DNA of 64,000 nt from Capsicum annuum (taxonomy: Eukaryota > Streptophyta > Magnoliopsida > Solanales > Solanaceae). Both the position numbers and the translations under genes were made by a program. The stretch's first letter is position 1. The number at the start of each line of letters is the position of its first letter. The stretch covers positions 115,301,502 through 115,365,501 of the forward strand of contig NC_061120.1 in NCBI RefSeq assembly GCF_002878395.1, given 5' to 3'. Shown here piece by piece: positions 11,570 to 24,100 of this stretch. A model generated the notes under the pieces. The model was given only the letters and a program-made list of their open reading frames with translations. It did not search any database and was not told the DNA's origin.

Positions 11570-14500
11570 ACGGAGTCAAAGTAGTGGCTGCGGCGCGTTA
11601 AGGCACTTCTTCGACGGTCCCCGTATGCCTGGCCTGTCGGCCCGCTCTGAAGAATTCATGATTTATATATGTTTTAGGCCGGTGAGAGGGAGTGCGAAAT
11701 AATGATTGATTTTATTATATCCATCTACACCTACCCCATCTACCTATTGTCAGAGGTCAATTGTTGCTCTCTCTCTCGAGATTGCAATCCCTATCGAGTC
11801 GGGAAGGAATGAGTAATGGGTTGGGAAATCAGGCATCGGCCCTCTTAGATCCGGTAGGAGCAGGAGTAGGTAAGTTAGTATCGATCCAGTGAAGAAAAGA
11901 GAATTTAGTTGATAGAGACGTTAGATCAGGAGGAAGCATCTGGTCACATATCCCAAAACCTTCACGAGAAAGGAACGGACTCACTCGCCCTACTTTTAAA
12001 GATAGATAGAAAAGGTTAGGAATTCCCAGCTGCTGAGGTGATGTAGTGAGAGGTGAGAGCAATAACAACAAAAGCAGTGGAAGATCCTGCAGTAGTGTAT
12101 TTGGTTGTTTTGTTTGCGGTGGAATAGATCCAAGCGTCCGGGCCAGTATATCCACAGTAAATAGGCGTTGACTTAGGTGCTTTTGCAGTTTATTTGTTTC
12201 CCGATGTTGATCCGATGTAACTTACCGGTGATAGTCGCAGCACCAGGAGCTTTCAAGGGAGGGGGACAGGATCTCTAGTTCTATTCTGGAATCTAAACCT
12301 AAAATGTAACTAAATAGGCGGCGAGCCATTCATATGAGACCCGAAGACCAAGAAGAATAAATAATCAAAAGGAGGGGCTTCTTTCTTCAACAGAGGTAAT
12401 GCTTATTCTTATCCTTCCTAGTACTCTTGAATAAGGAAAGGATTTTCTCTATTCCCTATCAAAAGCACTTTCAGTAGAAAAATGAATTCGTCTCAAATCA
12501 AAAGAATAAGACTCCGCACCTTCAACTAATTCAAGCAATTCAGTCAGTAGGAAAGTCATATCACTGAACATTGGATTATATACAACCTCGTGAACATTAC
12601 AACCAATCAATCGAGAGTTTTCTATACATTTTGAAACTTTCTATTTATTCCCAAACGCACAAGAAAAGGTAGAACCTTTGGGAGGTACTTTCGTTCTACT
12701 TTACTATAGCAGTTTTAGATCTGCCGCTCGCTCTGTTGCAAGTGCTCGTCTAGCTCCCTCTCCTTGATCTCTTCTTTTTGTTTTTAGCCAGATCCCTTTG
12801 ATTAATCCTACATTTTTCTTTTTTTCCCATGATAGCGATATTCCTTTGCTACTTCTTTCCTCGGCTAATGGAAAAAAATCCTTCTTTTTACCCTGCCTGG
12901 CGCCATCCATCTCCAAATAGTAAATGCGCTGCTGAGCTCAGATGTCCACTCGTCTGGCAAGTTGGCAGCAAGCAGTTCCTCCCCTCTTTGTGTGGAAAAG
13001 CTTCTGAAAGACTATTAGTTAGTATTAGTCAAAAACCTAGTTAAGGGGTCCGTAGTTGTCGCAATCGCTCATTGGTCTTCACCTCAAGTGCTTTCTTCAA
13101 TGAGTCCAAGGCTAGACCCTAAATGCCGCCTATAATTCCACTTAGAAAAAAGAGAAAATATAAGATAAAGACTCATGGCTTTAAAAGAACGAGCTTAAGG
13201 AAACTTGATTTGCTGAGGGAAAGAAAAAGGAAGCTTTTACAGCTATATAAAATGAAAAGTAATCACCTAACAGAATAAACAATAATATTGTAGAATAAGA
13301 GGGAAAGAAAGATTTTTTCTCTTGCCCGCTTAGCTAAGACTGAATTTTGCACCTTCTCGTTCATTACATTAGGTTAGGAGATCTAACCAAGCACGCGAAA
13401 TGAGACATTGACTCAAGAAAGTAAATAAATGAAAAGCCAAACCTTAGAGGCCGGTACAGTGCCTATTCCTTATGACTTCTAGCCCTCTTCTAGTCCTTCT
13501 GCCTCTAAGCAAACTGAACCGACGAAACTCCCTTTAGTGAAGGCAGTGAAAGCCTTATCCAAGCCTATGAATCCAGTACGGAAGATGGGATCAACTACAA
13601 AGCAAATGAAACTGAGAGTAGCTAGAGACAGCCATTCTTCTTTGAACTTTACCTAAGCGATTTTCTTTCAAGCCTATCTTTCTCATTTAGACTTTTTATT
13701 CAACAGTTGAATCCAAAGGCGTATAGAGCGTAGCCCTTATTGCAAATCCGAATAGCATTGTAGGAAGGTAAGGTTCTGAAATCAGTCAACGAAGCTCTTC
13801 ACTCCATTTCTTTCTCTTTTCCCAGTTCCATTGCAAACAAGCCTTAAGTGAACGAAATCTCTGTATCCAATGAAAGAGGATCGAGCATGAGCCTTCGAGC
13901 GGACAAAGTATGTGATCAAAGGCACAGACATGAAACGTCAGAGATCCTGAGCTACTAGGTCTTCCTAAAAGAGAAATTCTCCTGTGTCTTTCTCTCAGTG
14001 CCATGGCATACAAAGTCATGTCTTGGCGCATTCCATACGTCGACTCATACAAAGCAGACAAAAAAGTCAAACCCAAATCTTTATAACATCTCGGGCTCAT
14101 CACTTTATCCCCAGGCTTCTTTCTTTTTCTCAATATAATTCTTCAAAGATGCTAAAATTGAATATCACATGGAAGGGAGTGGGATGTGAGAGAAAGTCTT
14201 ACGATCCAACTATCTCTTGCACCCCCTAATTGGCGCTGAGGAGTCTTCATCTTGGCATCCATCGCAACTCCCCATGCTGGTAAGAAAAGGGTCAACCCGG
14301 TGGCACATCGACGTCTTGAGCGAGAGAGAGCCTTGATCCAAGGACAGGTGCTATCGCAATCTGTAGAAGTAGCTTCAATCGAAGGTTGCGCAACTGCCAA
14401 TAAAGACATTGCTCTACGACTCCTTAGAGGTTGGGGAGTTGAAGAAGATTCATCACTGGGCTGGACTTTAAGACCTTAGTTGAAACTACCTTTCCTCATT

Positions 14501-15271
14501 CATGGGAATCTAATACATCATGGTCTAGGGGCCTAAGAGAAGAAAGATAGATCACCAAGGCTTTTAGCCACAACAACAAAGAAGGGGCATTTTCGTGGAC
14601 TGGACGAGAGAGATAGTCATTCCGAACTCCTTCTGCCCTTGGGGAAAGAAAGACTTTAGGACCACACTTCTTCTAGCAGATATGTCTTTGTCACAGCCAA
14701 TGGAAGATAGATTCCAACTATAGAATATTGACTTCCCAAAGTAGCCGAGTCAAGGGGAAAAGCTGTCAGCTAGACTAAAGAGGAAGGATACTAAGAACCA
14801 GATTAACTAAAGGCCTTGGCTTAGAGCGAAACTAGGGCTGAAAGGATCGGAGTTGAAAAAACTCTTTGACTGAGTAGATCGACTAAAAGCTTTCAAGTAA
14901 GGGAGCCAGAGAAAGAGAGAGTGGATCTAAAGGATCAGAAATAAATCTACTGCAGCAGAAGAGTTTGCAGAAGAAGCTGCATTGGATGCTTATGATATTA
15001 CATTAGAAAGAATAAAAGAGGAATAGAAGGCAATGAAGTGGGAAAAGAATTGAATAAAGAAGTAAGAGCAAACTTATGAACTACAGTTCTGCTTTCTAGG
15101 GATTCAAGCTTGCGAAATGCCTTATCATTCTGACTCAAGAGTCAAACTTTGGACACAGGTGTGATTTTTGACCCTATATTTTCTTTTGCCTTCAACCCCC
15201 AAAAAGCAAAAGGTGGGAATTAATTACTAGTTACCAGAGTCAACCCGGCTATAGTTTGGAAAAACAAGATG
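11570..15271. other. Mitochondrial-type spacer without recognised genes
   Basis: About 3.7 kb of mitochondrial-style intergenic DNA. Open frames of 70-115 codons occur (for example minus-strand 12155-11829 and 14133-13786, plus-strand 14252-14479). They overlap one another on opposite strands and carry no recognised motif. I see no supportable gene, tRNA or regulatory element. Confidence 0.5.
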
Positions 15272-15340
15272 TTGTGGAGACAGGATTTGAACCCGTGACC
15301 TCTATGAGCCTTGCGAGCTACCAAACAGCTCTACCCCGGG
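15272..15340 (-). pseudogene. trnfM: Plastid-type initiator tRNA-Met (CAU), degenerate
   Basis: Read on the minus strand this is the plastid trnfM(CAU): GGGGTAGAGC, then GGTAGCTCGCAAGGCTCATA with the CAT anticodon, then a T arm GGTCACGGGTTCAAATCC and a near-complete acceptor end. About five bases of the 3' anticodon stem are missing just after the anticodon, so the cloverleaf cannot close. The C-G pairs of the acceptor stem are also damaged. It lies just downstream of rps14, the same order as in plastid genomes, so both came in on one fragment. It is not expected to fold into a working tRNA. Confidence 0.85.
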
Positions 15341-15487
15341 CCGAAGATAAGAACTGAAAACTAATACATAAACAAGGATAAAATACGCCCCTCCACCTTA
15401 ACTATACAAATAGAATAGCCTATTTATACAATGGTAAATGGGCTTCTATGATCATCGACCATAGAAATATAAATGAAGCATTAATCC

Positions 15488-15688
15488 TGACCAACTTGAT
15501 CTTGTTGCTCCTGGCAACAAATATGCATGAACCATTTCACGAAGTATGTGTCCAGATAGTCCAAAATCTTGATAGTTAGCTCTCGGCCTTCCGAACAAAA
15601 AACAACATCGATGAAGGCGTGTAGGTGCACTATTCCATGGTAGGGATTGTAGCTTTCCGTAAATTTCCCATTTCTCACTCAACGAACG
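15488..15688 (-). pseudogene. rps14: Plastid ribosomal protein S14, C-terminal fragment
   Basis: The minus-strand frame reads [20 protein letters not shown], then [20 protein letters not shown], and ends LPGATRSSW, which is the C-terminal two thirds of plastid S14, a 30S subunit protein. Similarity stops at about 15690, so roughly the first 35-40 residues are missing. The normal stop after the final tryptophan reads TCA here, so the frame runs on to 15452. The trnfM remnant follows downstream in plastid order. Because both flanks are mitochondrial-type DNA, the simplest reading is plastid DNA that first moved into the mitochondrion and then reached the nucleus with it. A separate direct plastid-to-nucleus insertion cannot be excluded. 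Confidence 0.85.
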
Positions 15689-18029
15689 AAATAAATGGAG
15701 TGAGAACTAGGCACAGCGCACTCTGGCTCGAGAAAGAACCTCCAAAACAAAGGATCCTTGCTTCTTTTCATTTGGCTAAGAATAAATCATCACCTAAGCA
15801 AGTCAGCTAATTTTCTCGTAAGAGACTTTAGCCGAGGGATTTTGAAATGAAACTAGACCATAAACATATCGATCAATTCGGGAATTGAATTTGTGTGTCA
15901 AGTCAAGTTCTATTTTTATGTAACCTAGCCCGAGAAAACATCGTGGATAAAGTACGGCTGGGTAGCAGGCAGCCAAACCAAAGCTTCATGCCATTCTTGA
16001 AAGGACAGTGGAATTCCGAATGAACTGATTTTCGACTACCTGGTAGTAAAGCAAGGAATATCATGAAAAAGAATAGATGATTTTTGCCTTTCTCCGGATA
16101 TTTAGTGAACCAATCCCAACCGGTTCTAGATATTCTGGAGGTATGGCTCACCTAAACGTTAAAGTTCAGAAATGATAGGAACATTCTTAAATCAAAAACT
16201 GGAACAAAAGCAAGTCTTCTATTCCCTGTTTTGACATAATCAACTGATTGAACAGACCATCAAGACGCTAAGCTGACAAAAGAGCTTTGAGACTTCCCGT
16301 TCGAGAATAGAATATGAATCAATATGAATGTACGTTCCCGACCTCCCCTCTTTCGTTTGCTTCCGGTTGGGTAAGGCTGGATTCTATTTAGGATTTTATG
16401 ATACTTTCACGCAAAAATACAGATCGAAAATGCTTGAGTCCTGGGTTTTTGTCTTATTAGCGTCTAGGCTGAAAAACGTATGGATAAGGTCCATGCACAC
16501 TAGTTCAACTTCAACGCGCTCACGTAAAACATACGAACTGAACTAGCAAGATTAGGGTTGACTTAAGGAAGAAGGAGAAGCTTAAGAGATGGAAAGGCTT
16601 AATAAGCATATCTACAGTACACTTTCTTTCAACTTTCACATGCACATTTTTACGAAAAAGTCTTTATTATTTATAATCACAATTCAATAAGTAGTGAACA
16701 CTTTAGACTAGGTTTTGGCCCATACCATACATACAAACACAACAAACCAAACCAAACAAAGACACAACTTTACTTAATTAAGTGAACAAAAGACATAGAA
16801 CTTCATTCAACATAATAAAGAAAGCAATACATCACACTACTTTGTGTCTACAGACACTTATTAAAATAAAAGTCGAGGGACTTCTTTCTTCTTTCTTAGT
16901 TTAAAGAGAGGAAAGAAAAAAGCTCTATAAGATAGATGACTTCTCCGTTGAATTCCTTCAGGAAAGGAGTGAAGATTCCAATCCGACCTTGAAAAATAGT
17001 ATAAACGAGAGGAGTGAAGTGAATTTGAAATTGACTTGTTTATTCAAAGAAATATCCTTCCCTGTGCTCACTCTTCCAAGACTTTTGCTCTTAGGTCATT
17101 CTATTCGCTATTCAACTTTTCTTGATCTTGCAAATCCTCTTTTTTTCGCTTTCTAAGGAATGTCAAGCCTGTCTGTTTACTAATCCTCTGTTCATGAATC
17201 GGATGTGTAATGGGACCCCATCCTTGATGAGGATTGCTAAAATCTTTCTATTTTAATGAAAAAGACCGGGTTTCTAAGCTCGATGTGGGAAGTGGAGGTT
17301 CTGGAGACAAGCTACCTGAGTCATGTAGCTCGTTTAGAGCAATAAAGAATTCATTCTAACAAATGATGATCTATCGAGTGAGGGATATAGAAGCTAAGTC
17401 AAGCAATCAGTACACGAATCCCTTCCTCTAGAAGGAGTGAACCCGACCACTTCAAGCTGAAGTTCATACTCATACTGATCTACGAACCACCCTTCTCTCT
17501 GATTTGTCCTTCCTGACCTCTCTTAAGCCTTTCAACGATCATTTAGGTAGCCTCCTTAGGACTCTCAAAAAAGTAACCTGGCCTAATACCTATTCACTCA
17601 CCTGGCCCACTTGTATCCATCATATATCATATGCCCAACTATCGAGGGAAATCCACCTCTTAGATAAAGTCTTCGATCGCCTGAAGATGGCACGGAAAGA
17701 CAAAAAGAGAAAAATCAATATAACATAAGACATGATGTCAAATTTCTCCCAATTTCGCTTTCTACCACTCCATGGAAGTAAGACTAGCAACTATTATATG
17801 GCCTCTTCCTATTAGGGCAACTACTAAGACTGGCTCGCCAAGATCGACAGGAAAGACAACTAAAACTCAAACTGCAGGAAAGAGAGAAAGAGGGGGAACT
17901 AGATGAGCTTACTACTCCAACTGTAACTGGATCGAAAAGAGAGTGGATTGAGCATCTTTTTACAATTTCAAAGATCTATGAAAGCCCATTTAAAATGAAG
18001 ACTCCTGCTTTGCTTTTAAACTTTCCAAC

Positions 18030-18096
18030 TGGTGCTTGCAGCCTATGCCAGTTTACTCACATGCACCAGCTGAAAGCCCATAGGCTGCAAGCACCA
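18030..18096. repeat. Perfect 18-bp inverted repeat with 31-base loop
   Basis: TGGTGCTTGCAGCCTATG at 18030-18047 is exactly complementary to CATAGGCTGCAAGCACCA at 18079-18096. Transcribed from either strand it would make a stable hairpin. It has no T-run after it and no adjacent gene, so a terminator role cannot be argued. A mitochondrial RNA-processing or 3'-end stem is possible. Confidence 0.8.
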
Positions 18097-19142
18097 GCTT
18101 GCTGGCAAAACGAAAGACTTGAACCGGATAGCTGGAAACTGGCATTTTCACTAGATATATCTCAATGGCTGCAAGGGCTTACCTTGGCACTCCTACTGTT
18201 AGAACTCCAACTGATAAGGGAACTCAAGTGAAAGACCACTTCCACTGCCCGAAAGCCTTATCATTGGAAGGAAACTGCACAATTAGCAGTGAATAGGATC
18301 AATCCTCCATATTCTTTTCTTCGGCATAACTGGTAAGCAGCATACTACAGCAATAGACCAGTCTACTAACTGGAAGATTCAAGGCAAGATCATAAGTGGG
18401 GCAGGACGGTAGCGCACATCCTAACATTTCCCAGGTAATGAAAGTAGATCCCCTTGTCCAGCCAAGTCTTTTATACCTGCTGCCTTGTTCGGAGTTGACC
18501 CTCTTTATACTTTGATTCCCGAGAAAGCTCTAAGTGAACCTCCTTCCTAACCGAAAGAATGGAATCCAGTAATCCAATAATAAGATAAGGGAAAATGTTG
18601 GCATAACCACTGCTATTTCATCTGCAGCTCTTACTGTTGAAGGAATCAGTCTTGCTTTGGCTTGATTGCTTTCACCAGGTCTAGCTAGGCTGGGAGTCGA
18701 TTAGCCTGAGTTGTGTTAAGATAAGTCGCACTTGAATAGGAAGTAGCCATCGTTAGAGGAAAGAACTTGTATTACAAGGATTCATAAACTATAAATCTTG
18801 CAATTCCTACCAGGGTGATGGGTCAGAGCGGATTCCCTTGCTTTAGGGCAGGAATAGTGGAATGGTTAGGGGGCTTGTCTTTAAGCAGCTGGCTTCCACG
18901 TAGCTATAGCTGCAGAGGATAGTCTCTAAAAGCTACAACCGTCTCTTCTTATTATTCTCCGAAAACATACCTAGGTTTTGGAAATCACTCTACTGATAGA
19001 GAACCTAAGAGCTACCAATAAGCCTTTAGGCGGGCAGCGGAAATGGTAAATGTCGTCTTCCTTTACAATGACTTCTTCCTTTCCTCTTCACCATATGAAA
19101 GTCTAGCTCACCCTCGGATCAGGGGATACCTTAAGTTAGCAG

Positions 19143-19214
19143 CTCCCAAGCTTGCCGAGGAAGGAACCCAGGGAGCTTACATCAGGAAACTCCCAAGCTT
19201 GCCGAGGAAGGAAC
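19143..19214. repeat. Direct repeat of 25 bp, 47-bp period
   Basis: The 25-base block beginning CTCCCAAGCTTGCCGAGGAA occurs at 19143-19167 and again at 19190-19214 without mismatch, separated by 22 bases. It falls inside the open frame 19043-19303, which is otherwise unrecognised. It may be a local slippage or recombination product. Confidence 0.8.
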
Positions 19215-19899
19215 AAAATAGAGAAAGACACCGTCCAACTGCTTTTTATGTGCATGTACCACTTTTGAGTATCTTTCCACTGCTAGCTCCCTTACATCAT
19301 TGACTACCAAAAAGACTAGAACGCAAGAACATCAATATGGTTAGGGATCATTAAGGTACGGCCCTTAGCCTATTCCTTTCTACCTTTTGAACGAATCTAG
19401 AACCTCAATTAGCAGATTCATTAGAAACCTTTCTTGGAAGACTCAATTCATTAGATAAGCCTAGTACATAATCACTGATAGGATCATTCCTTCAATTAAC
19501 AAATAATGTTTGGGCACTTTGAAGCAAGTTGATCTTAGAAGACTAACCTCGTAGCTCACCTAGATCAATTAGTTCAAGCATTGACAAACCAGCCTTCCTT
19601 CTGTGAAACTCACTTTGTTGGATTGTTGCAAGCAGATGAGCCCGTGCAAGCATTAGAACATGCATTCTTGCGATCTACAGAGTCCTTATGGCTTGCTTCT
19701 TTATAGACTACGTCTTTTCACTAGAAGATGGTAAATCTACTGATGCCTCTTGAATAACCTTCAAATATGCATTATCAAATAGGATGACAGTGAGGGATTT
19801 TCGAGTACCTTGGTGTAATCTTCAATCCCACACTGATTCCATATTATAACATGTCTCGATCAGGCCAGAACTTAATCAAACCAAGATCTTTGTTGGACC

Positions 19900-21150
19900 C
19901 TTCAAGTGTGCTATATACGGCACATCCATCAAATGATAATAGATACCTTTGATTCAGCACACAACCGTATAGTACTAAACATCATATGGAACTACTCACC
20001 CATTACGGGTTACAGTGGGACCAATGATGCCCATCCCTATTAAACACCATCTCTACAGAAAGAGATATATCTCCTTGGGTTTTATCCTTTGGAGAAATCC
20101 ACTATCTTTCCCTTCAAACACAGATTGAGGTTTTTTTTCCTTCCAATCAAATATATGAAGGTAGTGGACGTGACCCGTTGAGCTTACTAATAGTCATCCT
20201 CAATCATACCAAATAGTTGGAGAGAAGATGAGAACAAGACTTTAATCCTAGCCCTACTAACTCCTAAATACCTATTACGATCAGGTATTCATCAGTTAAA
20301 GGTCACAGATTAAGGGCTGTCCTACAGGACAGTATTCGCCTCAGTGATATGATGGGATTTTACCCCAACATCCCTTTGGCAAACCCAGCATTCTTATTCT
20401 GATGTGTGACTTTGAATCAAAAGTCCAAACGCTGAGTCTATCCAGTAAATTTTCTGTACTGAAAGAGCCACTTGCTTATTGGTGATTAGGATATTATTAC
20501 CAAACAAGGAATGATCATACAGGGAAGGTCACTCTGCGGGATTCAAACTCGCAGTCCAACCACACTATATAGTAGTAGGACAACGAAAAGAGTAACCAAG
20601 ATCTATAGTAACCTAATCGGCTGACCAAAGAAGGATATCTCATACCTCCAACAAAGAAGTATCGAGAACCAAAGAATTGTCGGACAATTTGATACCATAC
20701 AAGCCCTTTTAGGCAAATATGGGATCTTATTAGCCAACAGTCCAGCACCGAATAGATCAAATGAATTTCTTCCTTCTCTCAGATTGACGATGGACATTCT
20801 TGGTCAGAAGTTCAATCAGTCTAAGATTGAGAGAACCTCAATAACCCAACTGTGGGCAAGAAATAAGGTTTCCTACTTTTTTCTCAGTCACATGGCTCAA
20901 CCACCCTATGATCAATGAGTTATTAATATAGCTCATCGACCAATCGGTATATGATTGGTGGTAATAACGAAGGACGTCTCCTTCTCCCACTACATACCCG
21001 AGGAAAGAATAACCCTTTTTGGGGATTGCTATTTCCAGGGAGGTCCCCACAGAATTCCAAACCAAGGGAATACTGTGAAGGAAGGGTAAATCGCTTAGTC
21101 GAAGATCTCTGGACAAGGTCAAACCCCTTAATCCAGGACTTTTAGAACTT
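19900..21150 (-). pseudogene. Mitovirus-like RNA-dependent RNA polymerase remnant
   Basis: Read on the minus strand across several shifting frames, the order of conserved blocks is that of a mitovirus RNA-dependent RNA polymerase. A block before motif A reads SFDL near 20750. A motif B-like FFGQP lies at 20618-20632. A motif C position reads GNN at 20493-20501, where active polymerases have GDD. A downstream ISLRRILS-type block lies near 20330-20360. Stops and frameshifts separate these blocks and both ends are vague. Mitovirus polymerase remnants are known in plant mitochondrial genomes, so this probably arrived as part of the mitochondrial DNA. The loss of both motif C aspartates and the broken frame mean no activity. 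The assignment rests on my reading of motif order only. Confidence 0.55.
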
Positions 21151-24100
21151 TACCAATATTAGGAAAATGGGTGCTAATGCTTGCGAAAGTCGTTAGTCAC
21201 CACGATAATCGTCAACTTAGCCAAACCAAACCAAATAGTTATATTCTTACTAAGAAATCATCATATTCATCCTTAAAGCATATGTTTAACCATATAACAA
21301 TAAGAATGAATATGAGAATACCCGACCTAGTCTGTGAAATTGGAGTGGAAATAGAAAATTCCTTACGGAATATCTCAGAGAAATCTCTGTAGGATCTGAA
21401 TACTGCTTAAGCACAAGGTAGTATACAGACCAACTAATTTACACTTCAGGGTCACAACTTCCTGACGAGAATACAGCCCGCAAGGGCAATCTCTTCGGTT
21501 GCAGACGCAGAGGTAATTAAAAAGGATCTAAAAGATAGATCCCCCTTAATTATCAGGTCTGTTCAAACAGACCACGCCAAGAAAACTTAGGATATCTTAA
21601 AACCTCCTTCGTCTTCTACTCTCCCTATCGAGCCAAATGTGTCGGCTTCAGGAGGTGCCTGGGTTCCAACCAGGAATCAGAGTGAGAAAGGAATAAATCC
21701 CCTTTCCACTCTGATCAGAGATTCTATTGGGATATTAGGATTTCTCCATCACCCCCAATAGTGCTCCATTGGACATCAATAGGAAGATCTAACCACTTAA
21801 TAACTATTAAGCAAGACTAATTCTGTGCTCAGAAAATCCTATGGGTAAGGGGAGGAATACCCCAAACCCTTAGGGTTGTAGTTACCTACAACTCCTAATG
21901 ATGTCCTTATGGCTTGCTCCTGAAAAGAATAATCAAGAAACCTTCTTATTTGTTACAAAACAGACATTCCATTCTTTGCTTTCCCAGCACTGACCTCTCT
22001 GGTCGAATGTTAGAGTCGGCTCTACTTCAACTAGTAGTCTTTAAGTCAAAAATCGCTTTCACATCTCATATGACATTTGTACCAACAGACTTCTTCGGAC
22101 ACCAGTAAGGTAAGTAGCTACTCCAGCCGATCTAACTCCAGAGGATCTAGCTTACTTGTTAGATAGGTTAGCCCCTTCTCCTTCAGAAGATACAGCAAGA
22201 CTACGTTCTCATCTGAGTTTTCTTTCTCAATCCACTCTAAGAAAAGGGCAAGTACAGCTACTCTACTTTAGAGTAGATCCAACTTCCCTTCGGGTCTCAA
22301 TTAGGGTATGTGGTCCTATCCTAAAAGAAAGATCCTATCTTGCCTCCTTGAAATATAAAGGGTTTTAACTACCTCTGAAGAGGCCTCCCCTTTCGTACCT
22401 AATCCGTAAGGTCTCGCTTCTTTCACTTTCTTTTCAAAAATATATGACCCTTTTAGTGGCTATAGTGGCGTACTTAGGTAATGAAATTCTCGACCAACCC
22501 TATCCCCTAACCCTTAGAGTGAAAAAGCCGCATCTCCCTCAGAGTCTCTGTCCGCTTCTTCTTCTTCTGGAGCCTCCCTCATCAACCATGCATCGGATGA
22601 GACCAATTCCGATAAGGAGGTTTTTTATTCTCCTGAGTCCCCATCTACTTCTACCTCGACTCTCAGAAACCAATCCATTGAGTGTTCTCCCAACGAGCAG
22701 AAAGAGAAATTGAAGTTTCTATCTGAAAACCAGCAGAAGCATTGGACGGAGGAAATCCTTCGAGCGTTCAAGGAAGGCTTACAGATAGTTGATCTATGAG
22801 GAAATATTGGCAAGATTCCTAACAGAAAAATGGTGGAAGCTTTCAACAACAATTCTTCCCTTAGCCTATTATTACTCTATCCTTCTCATTGTCTTATCGT
22901 AAACTCCTATCCCTCCTGCTTTCTTTAAGGCTCTTTTCTTTTAAAGTAAAGACAGGAATGAGTGAATCGAGTTGATCGATCCCATCTATTGGTAAAGGAT
23001 TTGATAGCCTAGGAAAGATCGATGGAAAGCTCTTTACGAGACCTCTTAAAGAAAGTAAAACTAATACCCCGAGAGCACAGCCCAAGCATGAAGCTTTCCT
23101 TCTCACAATAGTATGATTTTCTCCTATTTGTCTAGCTCTTTTGATGGGTCGCTATAGCATTTTAGACCTTCCCCCTTTATTGGCTTACCCCGCCGCTTAA
23201 GGTAAGGAATTATAGGGAAATCAATGGTTACGATTTTGTATTACAACTTAGCCCCCTTCGTTTGCTTGATTGAGGGATACGAATGAATAATGTTACTAGA
23301 GTCGATTGCAACAGAATATCCTTCTCACTTGAGGGTGGGGACTGAAATGGTAAGGACGATCGATATTTCTTTTGAGGGAACAGAGAATCCAAAGTGGAAA
23401 GGTGGCAGTCGACCACTAATAGAGCGTTCGATCCCTTTCTGATTCCCCTCAAACCTAGCTCGCTTCATCGGTTGAGAAAGTATGAGAGGACGTCCTTCAA
23501 GCCCTTTGCTTTGTTTGTAACAATTCTTTCATCTCTTCTTTAAAGCCTTTTCAATTGGCTCTTTCTTCCCTTCTGGTTTTTAAAAAGGCTGGCTACTAGC
23601 CTTATTCGTCTTTGACTAAGGAAAAAGAAACCTCATTATTACCAACACTGGTATAGACTATAGACATATTTTGGTGTCCTTCTCGCCTGGTAGCCACAAC
23701 CCTTTCCTATCAGCTTAGGTTTTATATAGTATAGCAGATGGGTTAGTAGTTAATTGCTATCCCCTTTTTACCTGTATTTGGAGTTGTGTTTTTGTTGTCT
23801 GTGCGGGTTGGTGTTCTTTTTTATCTTACGATGAGCTTTAGCCGTTCTTTGTTGCTTAAAGAAGTAACATGTTCTGTTAAAGAAGAAGCAGTTACAAAGC
23901 AGGCATTCTTTGTTGGAATCTCTTGTACGAGATGTCCGGTGTTATGAGGAATGTTGGGACTTAACTTTACCTTTAGAAGGAACTACTATTATATCGACCT
24001 ACGGTTTGTCTAGTTTTCAATGGTTTGATGCTGTTATAATCCGTCAGCCTCGCTACCTTTAATGTTGTACGATTGAATATTGAAGTAGTGCTGTCTTAAG

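Larger units (their letters stand above)
15691..19900. other. Mitochondrial-type spacer without recognised genes
   Basis: About 4.2 kb with no recognised gene. It includes minus-strand 16151-15903 and plus-strand 16328-16546 open frames of 72-82 codons with no family match that I can make. It also includes an A-rich patch at about 16620-16900, a strong inverted repeat at 18030-18096, and a 25-base direct repeat at 19143 and 19190. Confidence 0.5.

Noticed and set aside
15481..15678. A second minus-strand frame overlapping rps14
   Set aside because: It is an out-of-frame shadow of the plastid rps14 fragment.
20521..20560. A T-arm-like string (GAGTTTGAATCCCGC on the minus strand) suggesting a tRNA
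   Set aside because: No acceptor, D or anticodon arm could be placed around it, and it overlaps the mitovirus-like remnant.
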